Under the pieces are notes generated by a model. It ran no database searches. It was not told the origin of the DNA and saw only the letters and a program-made list of their open reading frames with translations. Both the position numbers and the translations under genes were made by a program. Shown piece by piece: positions 34,163 through 41,951 of a stretch of DNA of 64,000 nucleotides. Position 1 is the stretch's first letter. Each line of letters begins with the position of its first letter. The stretch is taken from positions 1 through 64,000 of the forward strand of contig NZ_JAFBDK010000003.1 in NCBI RefSeq assembly GCF_016908195.1. Direction: 5' to 3'. This stretch comes from Jeotgalibacillus terrae (GTDB taxonomy: Bacteria > Bacillota > Bacilli > Bacillales > Jeotgalibacillaceae).

Positions 34163-35104
34163 TTATTGCAGATTATCTACTGTTCTGCCATCTGCTTCAA
34201 CGCCTTTTAAATACTTAATACGGCGCTGGGCAGATGTTTCACTTACCTGCTCATCAGCATGGTAAGAAGAACGCACCATCGGACCTGCTTCACAGTGCTT
34301 AAAGCCTTTTGAAAGTGCAATTTCCTTCAGCTCTGCGAATTCATCCGGGTGGTAGTAACGTACAACATCCAGATGCTTTTTCGTTGGCTGCAGATACTGA
34401 CCGAGCGTCAGGATATCTACATTGTGGCCACGCAGATCATCCATTGCTTCAATCAGCTCTTCTTTTGTCTCACCAAGACCAACCATGATACTCGATTTGG
34501 TCGGGATATTCGGCGCAATTTCTTTTACACGTGCAAGCAGTTCAAGTGAACGGTCATACATCGCACGTGCACGTACTCTTTTTGTCAGGCGGCGGACTGT
34601 TTCAATATTATGGTTGAAAATATCCGGCTCAGCATCCATCAGTGTATGAAGGCTTTCATAATCACCCTTCATATCTGAAGGCAGCACTTCAACCGTACAG
34701 CTCGGCAGGCGGCGGTGAATCGCACGTACCGTCTCAGCAAACACTGCAGCCCCTCCGTCATTCAGATCGTCACGCGCAACTGCCGTGACAACGACGTGCT
34801 TTAAACCCATCATTTCAGTGGATTCTGCCACACGTTCAGGCTCGCCCCAGTCAAGCTCATTCGGTAGCCCTGTTTTAACTGCGCAGAATCGGCACGCTCT
34901 CGTACAAGTATCCCCAAGAATCATAAATGTCGCCGTTTTACGCTCACTCCAGCACTCATGAATGTTCGGGCACTTCGCCTCTTCACACACTGTGTTCAGC
35001 TTTTTCTCACGCATCATTTTCTTCAGCTTTTTATAGGAATCATTCGTATTCAGCTTCACCTTCAGCCATTCCGGTTTACGCACATGTTCTTTTGCATTTG
35101 TCAT
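34163..35104 (-). CDS. lipA: Lipoyl synthase
   Basis: LipA is a radical SAM enzyme that inserts two sulfur atoms into octanoyl chains. The 313-residue protein has both iron-sulfur motifs: the auxiliary cluster [12 protein letters not shown] and the radical [12 protein letters not shown] short C-terminal RSSYHADEQ stretch supplies the usual cluster-ligand Ser (RSSYHA). It overlaps lipM by 4 nt, so the pair is co-translated. Its last codons contain a promoter for the thiamin operon. Confidence 0.97.
   Translation of the reverse strand: MTNAKEHVRKPEWLKVKLNTNDSYKKLKKMMREKKLNTVCEEAKCPNIHECWSERKTATFMILGDTCTRACRFCAVKTGLPNELDWGEPERVAESTEMMGLKHVVVTAVARDDLNDGGAAVFAETVRAIHRRLPSCTVEVLPSDMKGDYESLHTLMDAEPDIFNHNIETVRRLTKRVRARAMYDRSLELLARVKEIAPNIPTKSSIMVGLGETKEELIEAMDDLRGHNVDILTLGQYLQPTKKHLDVVRYYHPDEFAELKEIALSKGFKHCEAGPMVRSSYHADEQVSETSAQRRIKYLKGVEADGRTVDNLQ
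34172..34200 (-). promoter_or_regulatory. Promoter of the thiamin operon within lipA
   Basis: On the minus strand -35 TTGAAG (34195-34200), a 17-bp spacer and -10 GATAAT (34172-34177) lie inside the last codons of lipA. Only about 20 bp separate the lipA stop from the TPP aptamer, so the promoter must be inside the gene or the operon is read from lipM. Confidence 0.6.
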
Positions 35105-35934
35105 ACTTTCTGTCTCCCTTCCCGCTTATAGCTCCATTCTTCACTCTTATACTTTTCCTCAAGCTCTGCTGCTTCTCTTAACATCTCTTCTGGCGGTGTA
35201 AAAGGTTCCAGGTCTATATCCAGTCCTTTTAAGAACCCTTCTTTGAATGCATCTTTCACTTCATCAAATGTAACAGGCTGCTCAAGTACATCATTGATGG
35301 CAACAGCTCTATTTGTAAATGCACGCCGTGCCCGCTCCTTCACTTTTTCACTTGGATAAATAAATAAATCAAATAACTTTTCTATATCCATTGAAATCGG
35401 AATGGAGCCGTGCTGCAAAATCACACCTTTTTTACGTGTCTGCGCACTGCCGGCTGCTTTTTTACCATCGACCATCAGTTCATACCACGATGGTTCTTCA
35501 AAGCAGACTGCTGATCCTGCCTGCTTCTTTTTTTCTTCAGGGATCGAAAATTCAGCCGGAATCCCAAGTGCCTTATAGCCTTCAAGAATTCCTTTTGATA
35601 ATACAAGATAAGCCTCTTTAATCGACTTAGGCATTGCAGGGTGATCCTCGGAAACAAGCACGCTGTAAGTCAGCTCATCATCATGAAGAACTGCTCTGCC
35701 TCCGGTCTGCCTGCGTACAAGTTCAACACCGTACTTTTCGGCGTTTTCAAGATCTATGCTGCCGCCGACTTTCTGAAAGAATCCGACTGAAATACCCGCC
35801 GGCTTCCATCCGTAAAATCTCAGTACCGGTGGAATTTTACCTTCACTATGCCAATTCATCAGCACTTCATCCATCGCCATGTTAAATGATGGCGTGCCAT
35901 AGCCGGAATCAAGAAAGTACCATGTCTCTTTCAT
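35101..35934 (-). CDS. lipM: Octanoyl-[GcvH]:protein transferase (LipM)
   Basis: LipM moves octanoate from ACP to GcvH in the Bacillus lipoate pathway. The 277-residue protein starts [11 protein letters not shown] and has the lipoate ligase-fold motifs [18 protein letters not shown], the catalytic Cys144 in [12 protein letters not shown] and [20 protein letters not shown] (20 residues). The Cys placement distinguishes LipM from ligases. ATG behind GGAGGCAGACA; the earlier extension runs into a terminator. It forms an operon with lipA, under a TPP riboswitch. Confidence 0.94.
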   Translation of the reverse strand: MKETWYFLDSGYGTPSFNMAMDEVLMNWHSEGKIPPVLRFYGWKPAGISVGFFQKVGGSIDLENAEKYGVELVRRQTGGRAVLHDDELTYSVLVSEDHPAMPKSIKEAYLVLSKGILEGYKALGIPAEFSIPEEKKKQAGSAVCFEEPSWYELMVDGKKAAGSAQTRKKGVILQHGSIPISMDIEKLFDLFIYPSEKVKERARRAFTNRAVAINDVLEQPVTFDEVKDAFKEGFLKGLDIDLEPFTPPEEMLREAAELEEKYKSEEWSYKREGRQKV

Positions 35935-35959
35935 TGTCTGCCTCCCTTCTCCATTTACA

Positions 35960-35995
35960 TAAAAAAACACCACTGCCTATTAAAGGAAGTGGCTT
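35960..35995 (-). terminator. Riboswitch-controlled terminator before lipM
   Basis: In the transcript CCACTTCC...GGCAGTGG, with one mismatch, is followed by TGTTTTTTT. ACTTCCTT of its 5' arm is complementary to the 3' end of the TPP aptamer (AGGGAAGT, one G-U pair), giving an antiterminator alternative. Confidence 0.75.
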
Positions 35996-36020
35996 TTACA
36001 TGCAAATAACATTATGTAAG

Positions 36021-36105
36021 CATACTTCCCTCCGCTGGCATCATCCAGATCAGGTACAAAGGGTTCGGCAAAAGCCTGTCTCAGCCGGTTGGCTCCCCCA
36101 GTAAA
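36021..36105 (-). ncRNA. TPP riboswitch upstream of lipM-lipA
   Basis: The minus strand reads ACTGGGGGAGCC, GGCTGAGACAGGC, CCCTTTGTACCTGATCTGGA and GCCAGCGGAGGGAAGT, the full TPP aptamer, followed by a terminator and lipM. No thiamin gene lies between it and the lipoate genes. Confidence 0.95.
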
Positions 36106-36130
36106 TTAAATTAATGAAATTGTCAGTTAA

Positions 36131-36159
36131 AGAGTATCACAGTCGCTTTAATAAAGCAA
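36131..36159 (-). promoter_or_regulatory. lipM promoter
   Basis: On the minus strand -35 TTGCTT (36154-36159), a 17-bp spacer and -10 TACTCT (36131-36136) lie about 25 bp before the TPP aptamer. Confidence 0.55.
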
Positions 36160-36427
36160 AGCTGTTTTTGTGTTACAGAAACTGTTTCATACTAATACAG
36201 CCCTTTTAGAATTCCATTGTAATCGCATTCAACGCTTTCATTAAAGCAAAAAATATTTTCACATCTGTTACATAAATTTCTGTACTATCACAATAACAGG
36301 AGTCATTTCACGACAAAAGATATGCATGTTGGGTCAAAAGACTAAATCGTTGATAATTGGAAATCATCCTGTTCAAATTTTCTCTGCGGGGATGTATGAT
36401 GGATGGTGAGAAAAGGGGGAATGACAT
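36160..36427. other. Intergenic region before the APH-like gene
   Basis: This AT-rich, divergent promoter region shows no gene, no clear repeat and no recognisable RNA element. Confidence 0.5.
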
Positions 36428-37327
36428 GTGAATCCATGGGATGCAACACACCCTGTGCCAATTGAAAAGGCAAAAGAAAAAATTGAGCGTGCATTTCCTC
36501 AACTAAAGCCTGTTCAGGTGGAGCCGTGCGGTACCGGTTTTGATCATACAGTATACGAAGTCAATCAGGAATGGGTATTCAGATTCCCGCGGAGACAGCT
36601 GGGCTATGAGGCTATGGAGATTGAAAGAAGAATGCTCATCAGTCTGGAAGCATTGGCGTTTGACGGCGGCTATGACTATCCAAAAGCCGTTTTCTTCAGG
36701 GAATCTGAAGGAGAGGATTATCCTTATGTGGGATTTACTCATATAAAGGGCCATGTACTGACTGAAGCGTCTGATACAGATCTTCTTCATCAGGAAGCAG
36801 CAAGGATCGGACAGTTTCTTAAAAAATTGCATGCACTGCCTGCAAACTACGTGGATGCAGATCCTGATCATCTGCTGCGGTTATCCACTAAGCTGCGTAA
36901 AAAGCATTTTTATAAGATTGCAGGGGAAGCTGGATCAGTAATACCCCAGGCACTCTATGAAAAGCTTGAAAATTATATCATTGACCTGAACGAATGGGAG
37001 AATCCTGAGGGCTCAGTGCCTGTCCATGGAGATCTGCACCCCAAGAATATGATTGTTCAACAAGGCGTACTCACAGGATTGATCGACTGGGGTGATGCGC
37101 ATATTGGTCACCCTGCCATTGATCTGTCTATCGGGTATGCCTGTATGACAGCCGATGTACGCGAAATCCTTTTCGATGCATATGGCGGAGTAGATGAACG
37201 GACGCGTGAGCTCGCGCGCTTCAAAGCTGCTTTTGTGATGACTGTTCTTTTGCGCTATGCAAAGGATACGGATGATAAAGACGTGCTGAGGTGGGCGCTT
37301 GCCGGATTGGAAAAGGCCCTTGGGTAA
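36428..37327 (+). CDS. Aminoglycoside phosphotransferase (APH)-family kinase
   Basis: The 299-residue protein has the APH kinase fold: VEPCGTGFDHTVYEVNQEWV (20 residues) in the nucleotide-binding lobe, the catalytic loop VHGDLHPKNMIV and the metal-binding LIDWGDAHIGHP. Start GTG with GGGGGA upstream. Family members phosphorylate aminoglycosides, macrolides, choline or other small molecules. A chromosomal setting without mobile genes makes a resistance role uncertain. Confidence 0.85.
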   Translation: MNPWDATHPVPIEKAKEKIERAFPQLKPVQVEPCGTGFDHTVYEVNQEWVFRFPRRQLGYEAMEIERRMLISLEALAFDGGYDYPKAVFFRESEGEDYPYVGFTHIKGHVLTEASDTDLLHQEAARIGQFLKKLHALPANYVDADPDHLLRLSTKLRKKHFYKIAGEAGSVIPQALYEKLENYIIDLNEWENPEGSVPVHGDLHPKNMIVQQGVLTGLIDWGDAHIGHPAIDLSIGYACMTADVREILFDAYGGVDERTRELARFKAAFVMTVLLRYAKDTDDKDVLRWALAGLEKALG

Positions 37328-37341
37328 AAGTGTCTCAACAG

Positions 37342-37381
37342 AAATAAAACGGAGAAGCACTCAGGCATCTCCGTTTTATTT
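37342..37381. terminator. Bidirectional terminator between APH-like and C45 genes
   Basis: AAATAAAACGGAGA...TCTCCGTTTTATTT forms a symmetrical hairpin with A and T runs. Confidence 0.85.
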
Positions 37382-38458
37382 CCCCACTTTACTTTTTCCG
37401 GCACTCCAATATGCTCCTTCATCCATATGAACGAAAGGAATATCTGTATCTACAAGACCTGTAATTTTCTCAAGCTGAACGTCTTCTCCATCAAGCCACT
37501 TCGCAAAATCAAACTCAACCGGCTCCTGATCTCCGCCAAGCGCGAACCAGGTTTTCATTTCTTCAGGCAGATACCCTGACGTATGAATCGTGCCTGCCCA
37601 CTGACTGTAAAGGTCTGAAAACACACCCTTATCTGTGTCATTCATCAGGCGGAATGCATCATAAGCTGTCTTCAGTTTTGCACGGTTTCTATTCATCGCA
37701 TCCAGCCGTTTTTTTGAATCAACAAGATGATTTCTGTTTTCTTCTTTCATCATTTCAAAATGATTCGTACATACATTTGACTCACGCACAGCCACCCCGC
37801 GCGGAGATGTCTCGATCACATATGTACGGTTGCTGCGGTCATGCACGGTATAGCTGAACGAATGCCGGTGTGGAATCTCTTTTAACATCGCAACCGCTTC
37901 ATCCACGTTGGCGCATGCTTCTAAAATCAGCCGTCCGATCGTGCAGCAGATAAAACCATCACCAGGCTTTTTGCGATGCATGAAGTTATATCCCATTGTC
38001 AGACCATGCTCATTCATCCCATCCATTCGGCCTGTGATGCGCTGCGTCGGACCTGCAATTGCATAACCGGTATCAGTCGGCTGAAAAAAGCTGTAGCGTC
38101 CTTCATACGTTTTTGGCATATAATCATAATTTCTGATCAGATAATTGTCTCCTGTTAAAATTGAACATCCGGAACGTTTATAGTCTGTTCTGTAACCGCC
38201 AAACTCCATCATCACCCGCTCCATCGGCCACTCAAGCGCATCGCGGAGTCCAATCAGTTCTTCCCAGATACCCGGCGCCACTTTTGTAATGGCATCCTTC
38301 ACTTCCTGCTCCTCAACTTTAAACCTCGGAATTCTTACCTTCCACTGCTTTTCTCTGTTTTGAACAGTCAGTGAATCTCTCAGTTTCTCGCCCTGAAAAA
38401 AGCCAAAGTCATAGTGCGTTCCCCTGAACTGCAGAATGTCGCTATGCACAGATTTCAT
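37376..38458 (-). CDS. C45-family acyltransferase/peptidase (AAT-like Ntn hydrolase)
   Basis: The 360-residue protein resembles acyl-CoA:6-aminopenicillanate acyltransferases and choloylglycine-hydrolase relatives. The likely nucleophile is Cys98 in RSGCSILTGDNYLIRNYDY, followed by GRMDGMNEHGLTMGYNF, both typical of the C45/CBAH Ntn fold. In such enzymes the chain is often cut before the Cys. Substrate unknown. ATG with GGGGGA upstream. Confidence 0.82.
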   Translation of the reverse strand: MKSVHSDILQFRGTHYDFGFFQGEKLRDSLTVQNREKQWKVRIPRFKVEEQEVKDAITKVAPGIWEELIGLRDALEWPMERVMMEFGGYRTDYKRSGCSILTGDNYLIRNYDYMPKTYEGRYSFFQPTDTGYAIAGPTQRITGRMDGMNEHGLTMGYNFMHRKKPGDGFICCTIGRLILEACANVDEAVAMLKEIPHRHSFSYTVHDRSNRTYVIETSPRGVAVRESNVCTNHFEMMKEENRNHLVDSKKRLDAMNRNRAKLKTAYDAFRLMNDTDKGVFSDLYSQWAGTIHTSGYLPEEMKTWFALGGDQEPVEFDFAKWLDGEDVQLEKITGLVDTDIPFVHMDEGAYWSAGKSKVGK

Positions 38459-38521
38459 TTCATATGTCCCCCAGTATTTAGGTTATAGATACAGTTTAAC
38501 AGTCTGAGGGAGTTCTGTCCC

Positions 38522-39319
38522 CTACTCCGCTGTCTTAAGCCGCTCCATAATCTTCCGCTTCTGATAAAGCATTGTACCGGTTTCAGCCAACTCATCAATC
38601 ATCGTTCTGTTGATGAGTGCACCAATCAGAATGCCGGCGATTGGTACAATCTGCAGCAGCTTTTTTAACCCGAACTGCTCTGTAAAGGTAAGAGTTACTT
38701 CACGCCAGCCCTGGATTTGTGAAATGACATCATTTGATTTTGCACCCTGATGATAGTTCGACAGTTCTTTCAGGATTGCTTCTTTCCCAACAACATCAGA
38801 CGTTGAAAACTGCAGACACTTGATGATGAAAACACGCTCCTTTTTATCATCAGGATCATAGCCATGCATCAGCGCAATTTCCTGAAGCGTTGTTAATGAA
38901 AGCGTCAGAATTGCAGGAATATCAATCGCAAGCGTGAAAATTCCGCCGACTCCTGTGCTGGCCCCCTGAGCAGTGGCAGTATTTTTCATACGTGTAGCCA
39001 CTTTCAGCGATGCTTTTCTCATATCCTCTAAGGGCACGTGCTGAAAATCATCTTTTGTTTGAACTGTATGCCCGGTTGTTTTTTCAAATAAGCGATACAC
39101 TCTCTTTTCACTGGCGAGGTATCTGCCGCCTGTCTGAATAAAGCTTCCGATCTCATCAAGCAGTATGCCGATTTTTTTCTGAATGAATTTTGGTGTTAAT
39201 TTATCAAGTAGTTTAAAAGGCAGCCGCATCAGTTTATCCCAAAACCATCCGCCGCCCTGATCTTTTTCCCATTTCTGAATTCTTGTTAATTCATTTTCCA
39301 ATACGATTCTCGATTCCAT
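38522..39319 (-). CDS. EcsC family protein
   Basis: The 265-residue protein matches EcsC: WEKDQGGGWFWDKL, GIFTLAIDIPAILTLSLTTL (20 residues) and LLQIVPIAGILIGALINRTM (20 residues). Two hydrophobic stretches suggest membrane association. EcsC was named for the ecsABC transporter operon in B. subtilis, but this copy stands alone. Function unclear. Confidence 0.85.
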   Translation of the reverse strand: MESRIVLENELTRIQKWEKDQGGGWFWDKLMRLPFKLLDKLTPKFIQKKIGILLDEIGSFIQTGGRYLASEKRVYRLFEKTTGHTVQTKDDFQHVPLEDMRKASLKVATRMKNTATAQGASTGVGGIFTLAIDIPAILTLSLTTLQEIALMHGYDPDDKKERVFIIKCLQFSTSDVVGKEAILKELSNYHQGAKSNDVISQIQGWREVTLTFTEQFGLKKLLQIVPIAGILIGALINRTMIDELAETGTMLYQKRKIMERLKTAE

Positions 39320-39441
39320 TTGTCACTCCACCATCCTTATCATAACTGTACGTATTTATATCCTTCCCGGTTTCACGCCTGTTTAAAAACGGAGATTAGG
39401 GAAATAGCAGAATATAAGATTTCAAGAGGGAGGGCTGCACA

Positions 39442-40434
39442 TTGAATGAACTGTATATGTGGATGGGCATCGCCCTTTTAGCGGTTGTACTCGTTGATTT
39501 TATCTGGACTACGCTGTGGGTGGAAGGAGGTGCCGGTCCTGTAACAAACACACTGTCAAATGGGATCTGGCGGTTGATGAAAGGAATCAGTATGGGGAAC
39601 TCAAAAGTGCTCAGTCTTGCAGGTCCACTTATTCTTGTTATGACCATCATCATCTGGGTCATCATGTTCTGGGCAGGGTGGACGTTTATCTTTGCAAGTC
39701 AGTTTGGTGCACTGTTTAATACACAGAACGGACTGCCGGCTGATTTTATGGACCATATTTATTTTACCGGCTACGTCTTCTTCACACTGGGTAATGGCGA
39801 GATTGTTCCGAACGGGGACAATTGGAAAGTACTGACGATCATCGCTACCGGGACAGGGATGTTTTCAATCACATTCGCTGTGACATATCTGTTGTCAGTC
39901 TTAAGTGCGGTTACTCAAAAAAGAGCTTTTGCACAGAGCGTGAGCGGAATTGGCAAGAGTGGCGCAGATATCGTGGCGTCCGCCTGGAATGGCAAAGACC
40001 TGCATAACCTTGATCTGCTGCTGAATTCTTTTTCAACCGAGCTGAGCAAATTAACAGCGCAGCATCAGGCATATCCGATTCTTCATCATTACCACAGTAT
40101 CAATGCACAAACAGAAGGAGTCGTCGCTGTAGCTGCACTCGATGAAGCGATGACATTGATTTATTACAGTGTACCGGAAAAATATTGGCCAAATGCCCTG
40201 CTTTTAAAGGAAAACCGGTCTGCTGTCGATGATTACCTGGAAACGTTAGATGGTACACATATTAAAATTGCATCGGAAGCACCTCCTGCCCCGGATCCCG
40301 TTCCACTTAGTAATGCCGGCATTCCGGTCATGGAGAAGAATTCCTTTGAGTCATCTGTGCAACAAATATCAGACCGAAGAAAACAGTTATACGGGCTTAT
40401 CATAGATAACGCAAGCAAATGGCCGGACGAATAG
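39442..40434 (+). CDS. Ion channel-like membrane protein with altered selectivity filter
   Basis: The 330-residue protein has an N-terminal helix (about 6-25) and a pore-like unit (helix 60-85, pore loop 105-122, helix 125-150) of the two-helix Ion_trans_2 type, then a soluble C-terminal region of about 170 residues. The filter position reads FFTLGNGEI (115-120), not the K+ channel TVGYGD, so potassium selectivity cannot be assumed. Start TTG with GGAGGG upstream. Single gene ending in a hairpin. Confidence 0.75.
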   Translation: MNELYMWMGIALLAVVLVDFIWTTLWVEGGAGPVTNTLSNGIWRLMKGISMGNSKVLSLAGPLILVMTIIIWVIMFWAGWTFIFASQFGALFNTQNGLPADFMDHIYFTGYVFFTLGNGEIVPNGDNWKVLTIIATGTGMFSITFAVTYLLSVLSAVTQKRAFAQSVSGIGKSGADIVASAWNGKDLHNLDLLLNSFSTELSKLTAQHQAYPILHHYHSINAQTEGVVAVAALDEAMTLIYYSVPEKYWPNALLLKENRSAVDDYLETLDGTHIKIASEAPPAPDPVPLSNAGIPVMEKNSFESSVQQISDRRKQLYGLIIDNASKWPDE

Positions 40435-40448
40435 GGATCGTCCGGCCA
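40422..40448. terminator. Bidirectional hairpin between channel and flavodoxin genes
   Basis: GGCCGGACGA...TCGTCCGGCC overlaps the stop of the channel gene and lies just after the nrd operon. T-runs are weak on both sides. Confidence 0.6.
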
Positions 40449-40455
40449 TTCATGA

Positions 40456-40908
40456 TTAATTCAGAATTGCAGCACCCTTCGCCTTCTCAATCATTTTCTC
40501 TGCGAACTTCCTGCATTTCTCTTTATCTGACCGCTGCGGCGCCAGCTCAACTTTTAATGTCACTGCAAGTCTCGTATGGGCGTAAAGCATATCCCGGAAA
40601 CGGTCAACCGCTCCGCAATAATCCGGATAACACTGATCGCCTGAACCTGCTACACCTGTCACAAGACCGCATAATTCAGTCTGTTCAAAGGCCTCAAATA
40701 ACGGGAGTATCTCACGCGGCAGATCACCGCTTCCCCACGTATAAGTCACTACAATACAAGCTGCATAGGAGGCCAACCACTTCAGATCAAATTCTTCAAC
40801 CCTGATAAGTTCTGCTTCCATCCCTGCCTCAGAACAATTCTCATAAAGGAGGCTCGCAAGCTGCTCTGTATTTCCAGTTCTGCTTGCATAGACGATCAGC
40901 GTTTTCAC
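40456..40908 (-). CDS. Flavodoxin encoded in the nrd operon
   Basis: The 150-residue flavodoxin has the FMN phosphate loop VYASRTGNTE, the 50s-loop TYTWGSGDLP and the 90s-loop GSGDQCYPDYCGAVD. Its start overlaps the nrdB stop by 4 nt, so it belongs to the ribonucleotide reductase operon. Class Ib systems have NrdI at this kind of place; this protein instead looks like a regular short-chain flavodoxin. It may reduce or activate the NrdB cofactor; that role is inferred from position. Confidence 0.88.
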   Translation of the reverse strand: MKTLIVYASRTGNTEQLASLLYENCSEAGMEAELIRVEEFDLKWLASYAACIVVTYTWGSGDLPREILPLFEAFEQTELCGLVTGVAGSGDQCYPDYCGAVDRFRDMLYAHTRLAVTLKVELAPQRSDKEKCRKFAEKMIEKAKGAAILN

Positions 40909-41939
40909 AGCTCATCAAATCCATTTGAAGATGACACCTTTGTATAAGTTCTCGACTTCTGTTCAAAGAAATCCGATTTTGTTTCATTCATCATTTCATC
41001 ACTGAACACCTGAATCCATGGCATTGGATTCTGTCTCTCTTCAAAAGAATTCTCAAGACCAAGCTGTCTTAACCTCTTATTTGCCAGATATTCCACGTAC
41101 AGCTCGAATTCATGTAGGTCAATGCCTTCAATACCTGCAAGAATTTCACGGGACCACTCTTTTTCAAGCTCTACTGCTCTGCCAATAGACTGATAGATAT
41201 AATCTATATTTTCCACAGTATTCAGTTCAGGATTTTCTGCTAACAGAATCCTGATAAACTGTGACATGAAATACGCATGCTGCATTTCATCGCGCTGAAT
41301 ATAACTGATCATCGTGCTCGTCTTCAGCATTTTCTGATTGCGTGCGAGGTGATAAAAGAAGGCAAATCCCGCATAAAAATAAATGCCTTCAAGGTTAATA
41401 GAGTTTACTGCTAATTTAAAGAGATTCTCTGCAGTCGGCTGCTCTCTGAACTGCTCATAAGCCTCTAAAATAAATTCATTGCGTTTCCTCACAATCGGAT
41501 CTGATTTCGCTTCGTTAAAACGCTGGTTCTGTTCACTCAGCGGAACAAGTGAGCTCAGAATATATGAGTATGATTCATTATGAACTGCCTCCTGCTGTGA
41601 GATCACAGCAAAAATGGCTTTAAAGCTCGAATCGGTGACATAATCCATCACCTGATTCATCGTCGGCGTCTGCAGACTGTCGAGTGAAGCCAGCTGTGTG
41701 TTAATCCGGAGAAAAATATCTTTCTCCTTTTCACTCAAATGATCCCACTGTTTAATATCATCCTGCATATTGATCTCCTGCGCTTTCCAGAAATTTGACA
41801 GCAGCGTCTGATACAGATCATACATCTGCGGATGGGCAATATCATTCCAATTCAGCAGACCTGAATTTTCTCCATTAATAATACCTGTTGATTTATTCGG
41901 ATGTTCAGGATTCAGCAGCTTCATTTTTGTTAATGTCAT
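40905..41939 (-). CDS. nrdB: Class I ribonucleotide reductase beta subunit
   Basis: The beta subunit holds the di-metal/tyrosyl radical cofactor. The 344-residue protein has ligands in SLDSLQTP (Asp), QQEAVHNESY (Glu-x-x-His with the radical Tyr four residues after the His), INLEGIYFYAGF (Glu) and RDEMQHAYF (Glu-x-x-His). All six ligands and the Tyr are present, so it looks active. The start ATG has AAGGAGG 7 nt upstream; two earlier in-frame ATGs are too close to it. It follows nrdA after 12 bp. Confidence 0.94.
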   Translation of the reverse strand: MTLTKMKLLNPEHPNKSTGIINGENSGLLNWNDIAHPQMYDLYQTLLSNFWKAQEINMQDDIKQWDHLSEKEKDIFLRINTQLASLDSLQTPTMNQVMDYVTDSSFKAIFAVISQQEAVHNESYSYILSSLVPLSEQNQRFNEAKSDPIVRKRNEFILEAYEQFREQPTAENLFKLAVNSINLEGIYFYAGFAFFYHLARNQKMLKTSTMISYIQRDEMQHAYFMSQFIRILLAENPELNTVENIDYIYQSIGRAVELEKEWSREILAGIEGIDLHEFELYVEYLANKRLRQLGLENSFEERQNPMPWIQVFSDEMMNETKSDFFEQKSRTYTKVSSSNGFDEL

Positions 41940-41951
41940 CATCATTCCTCC

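Noticed and set aside
36428-37327. Acquired antibiotic-resistance gene
   Set aside because: The APH fold alone does not show resistance; no mobile element, and base composition looks like the neighbours.
36503-37360. Open frames opposite the APH-like gene
   Set aside because: These are antisense shadows; the plus-strand gene has intact kinase motifs.
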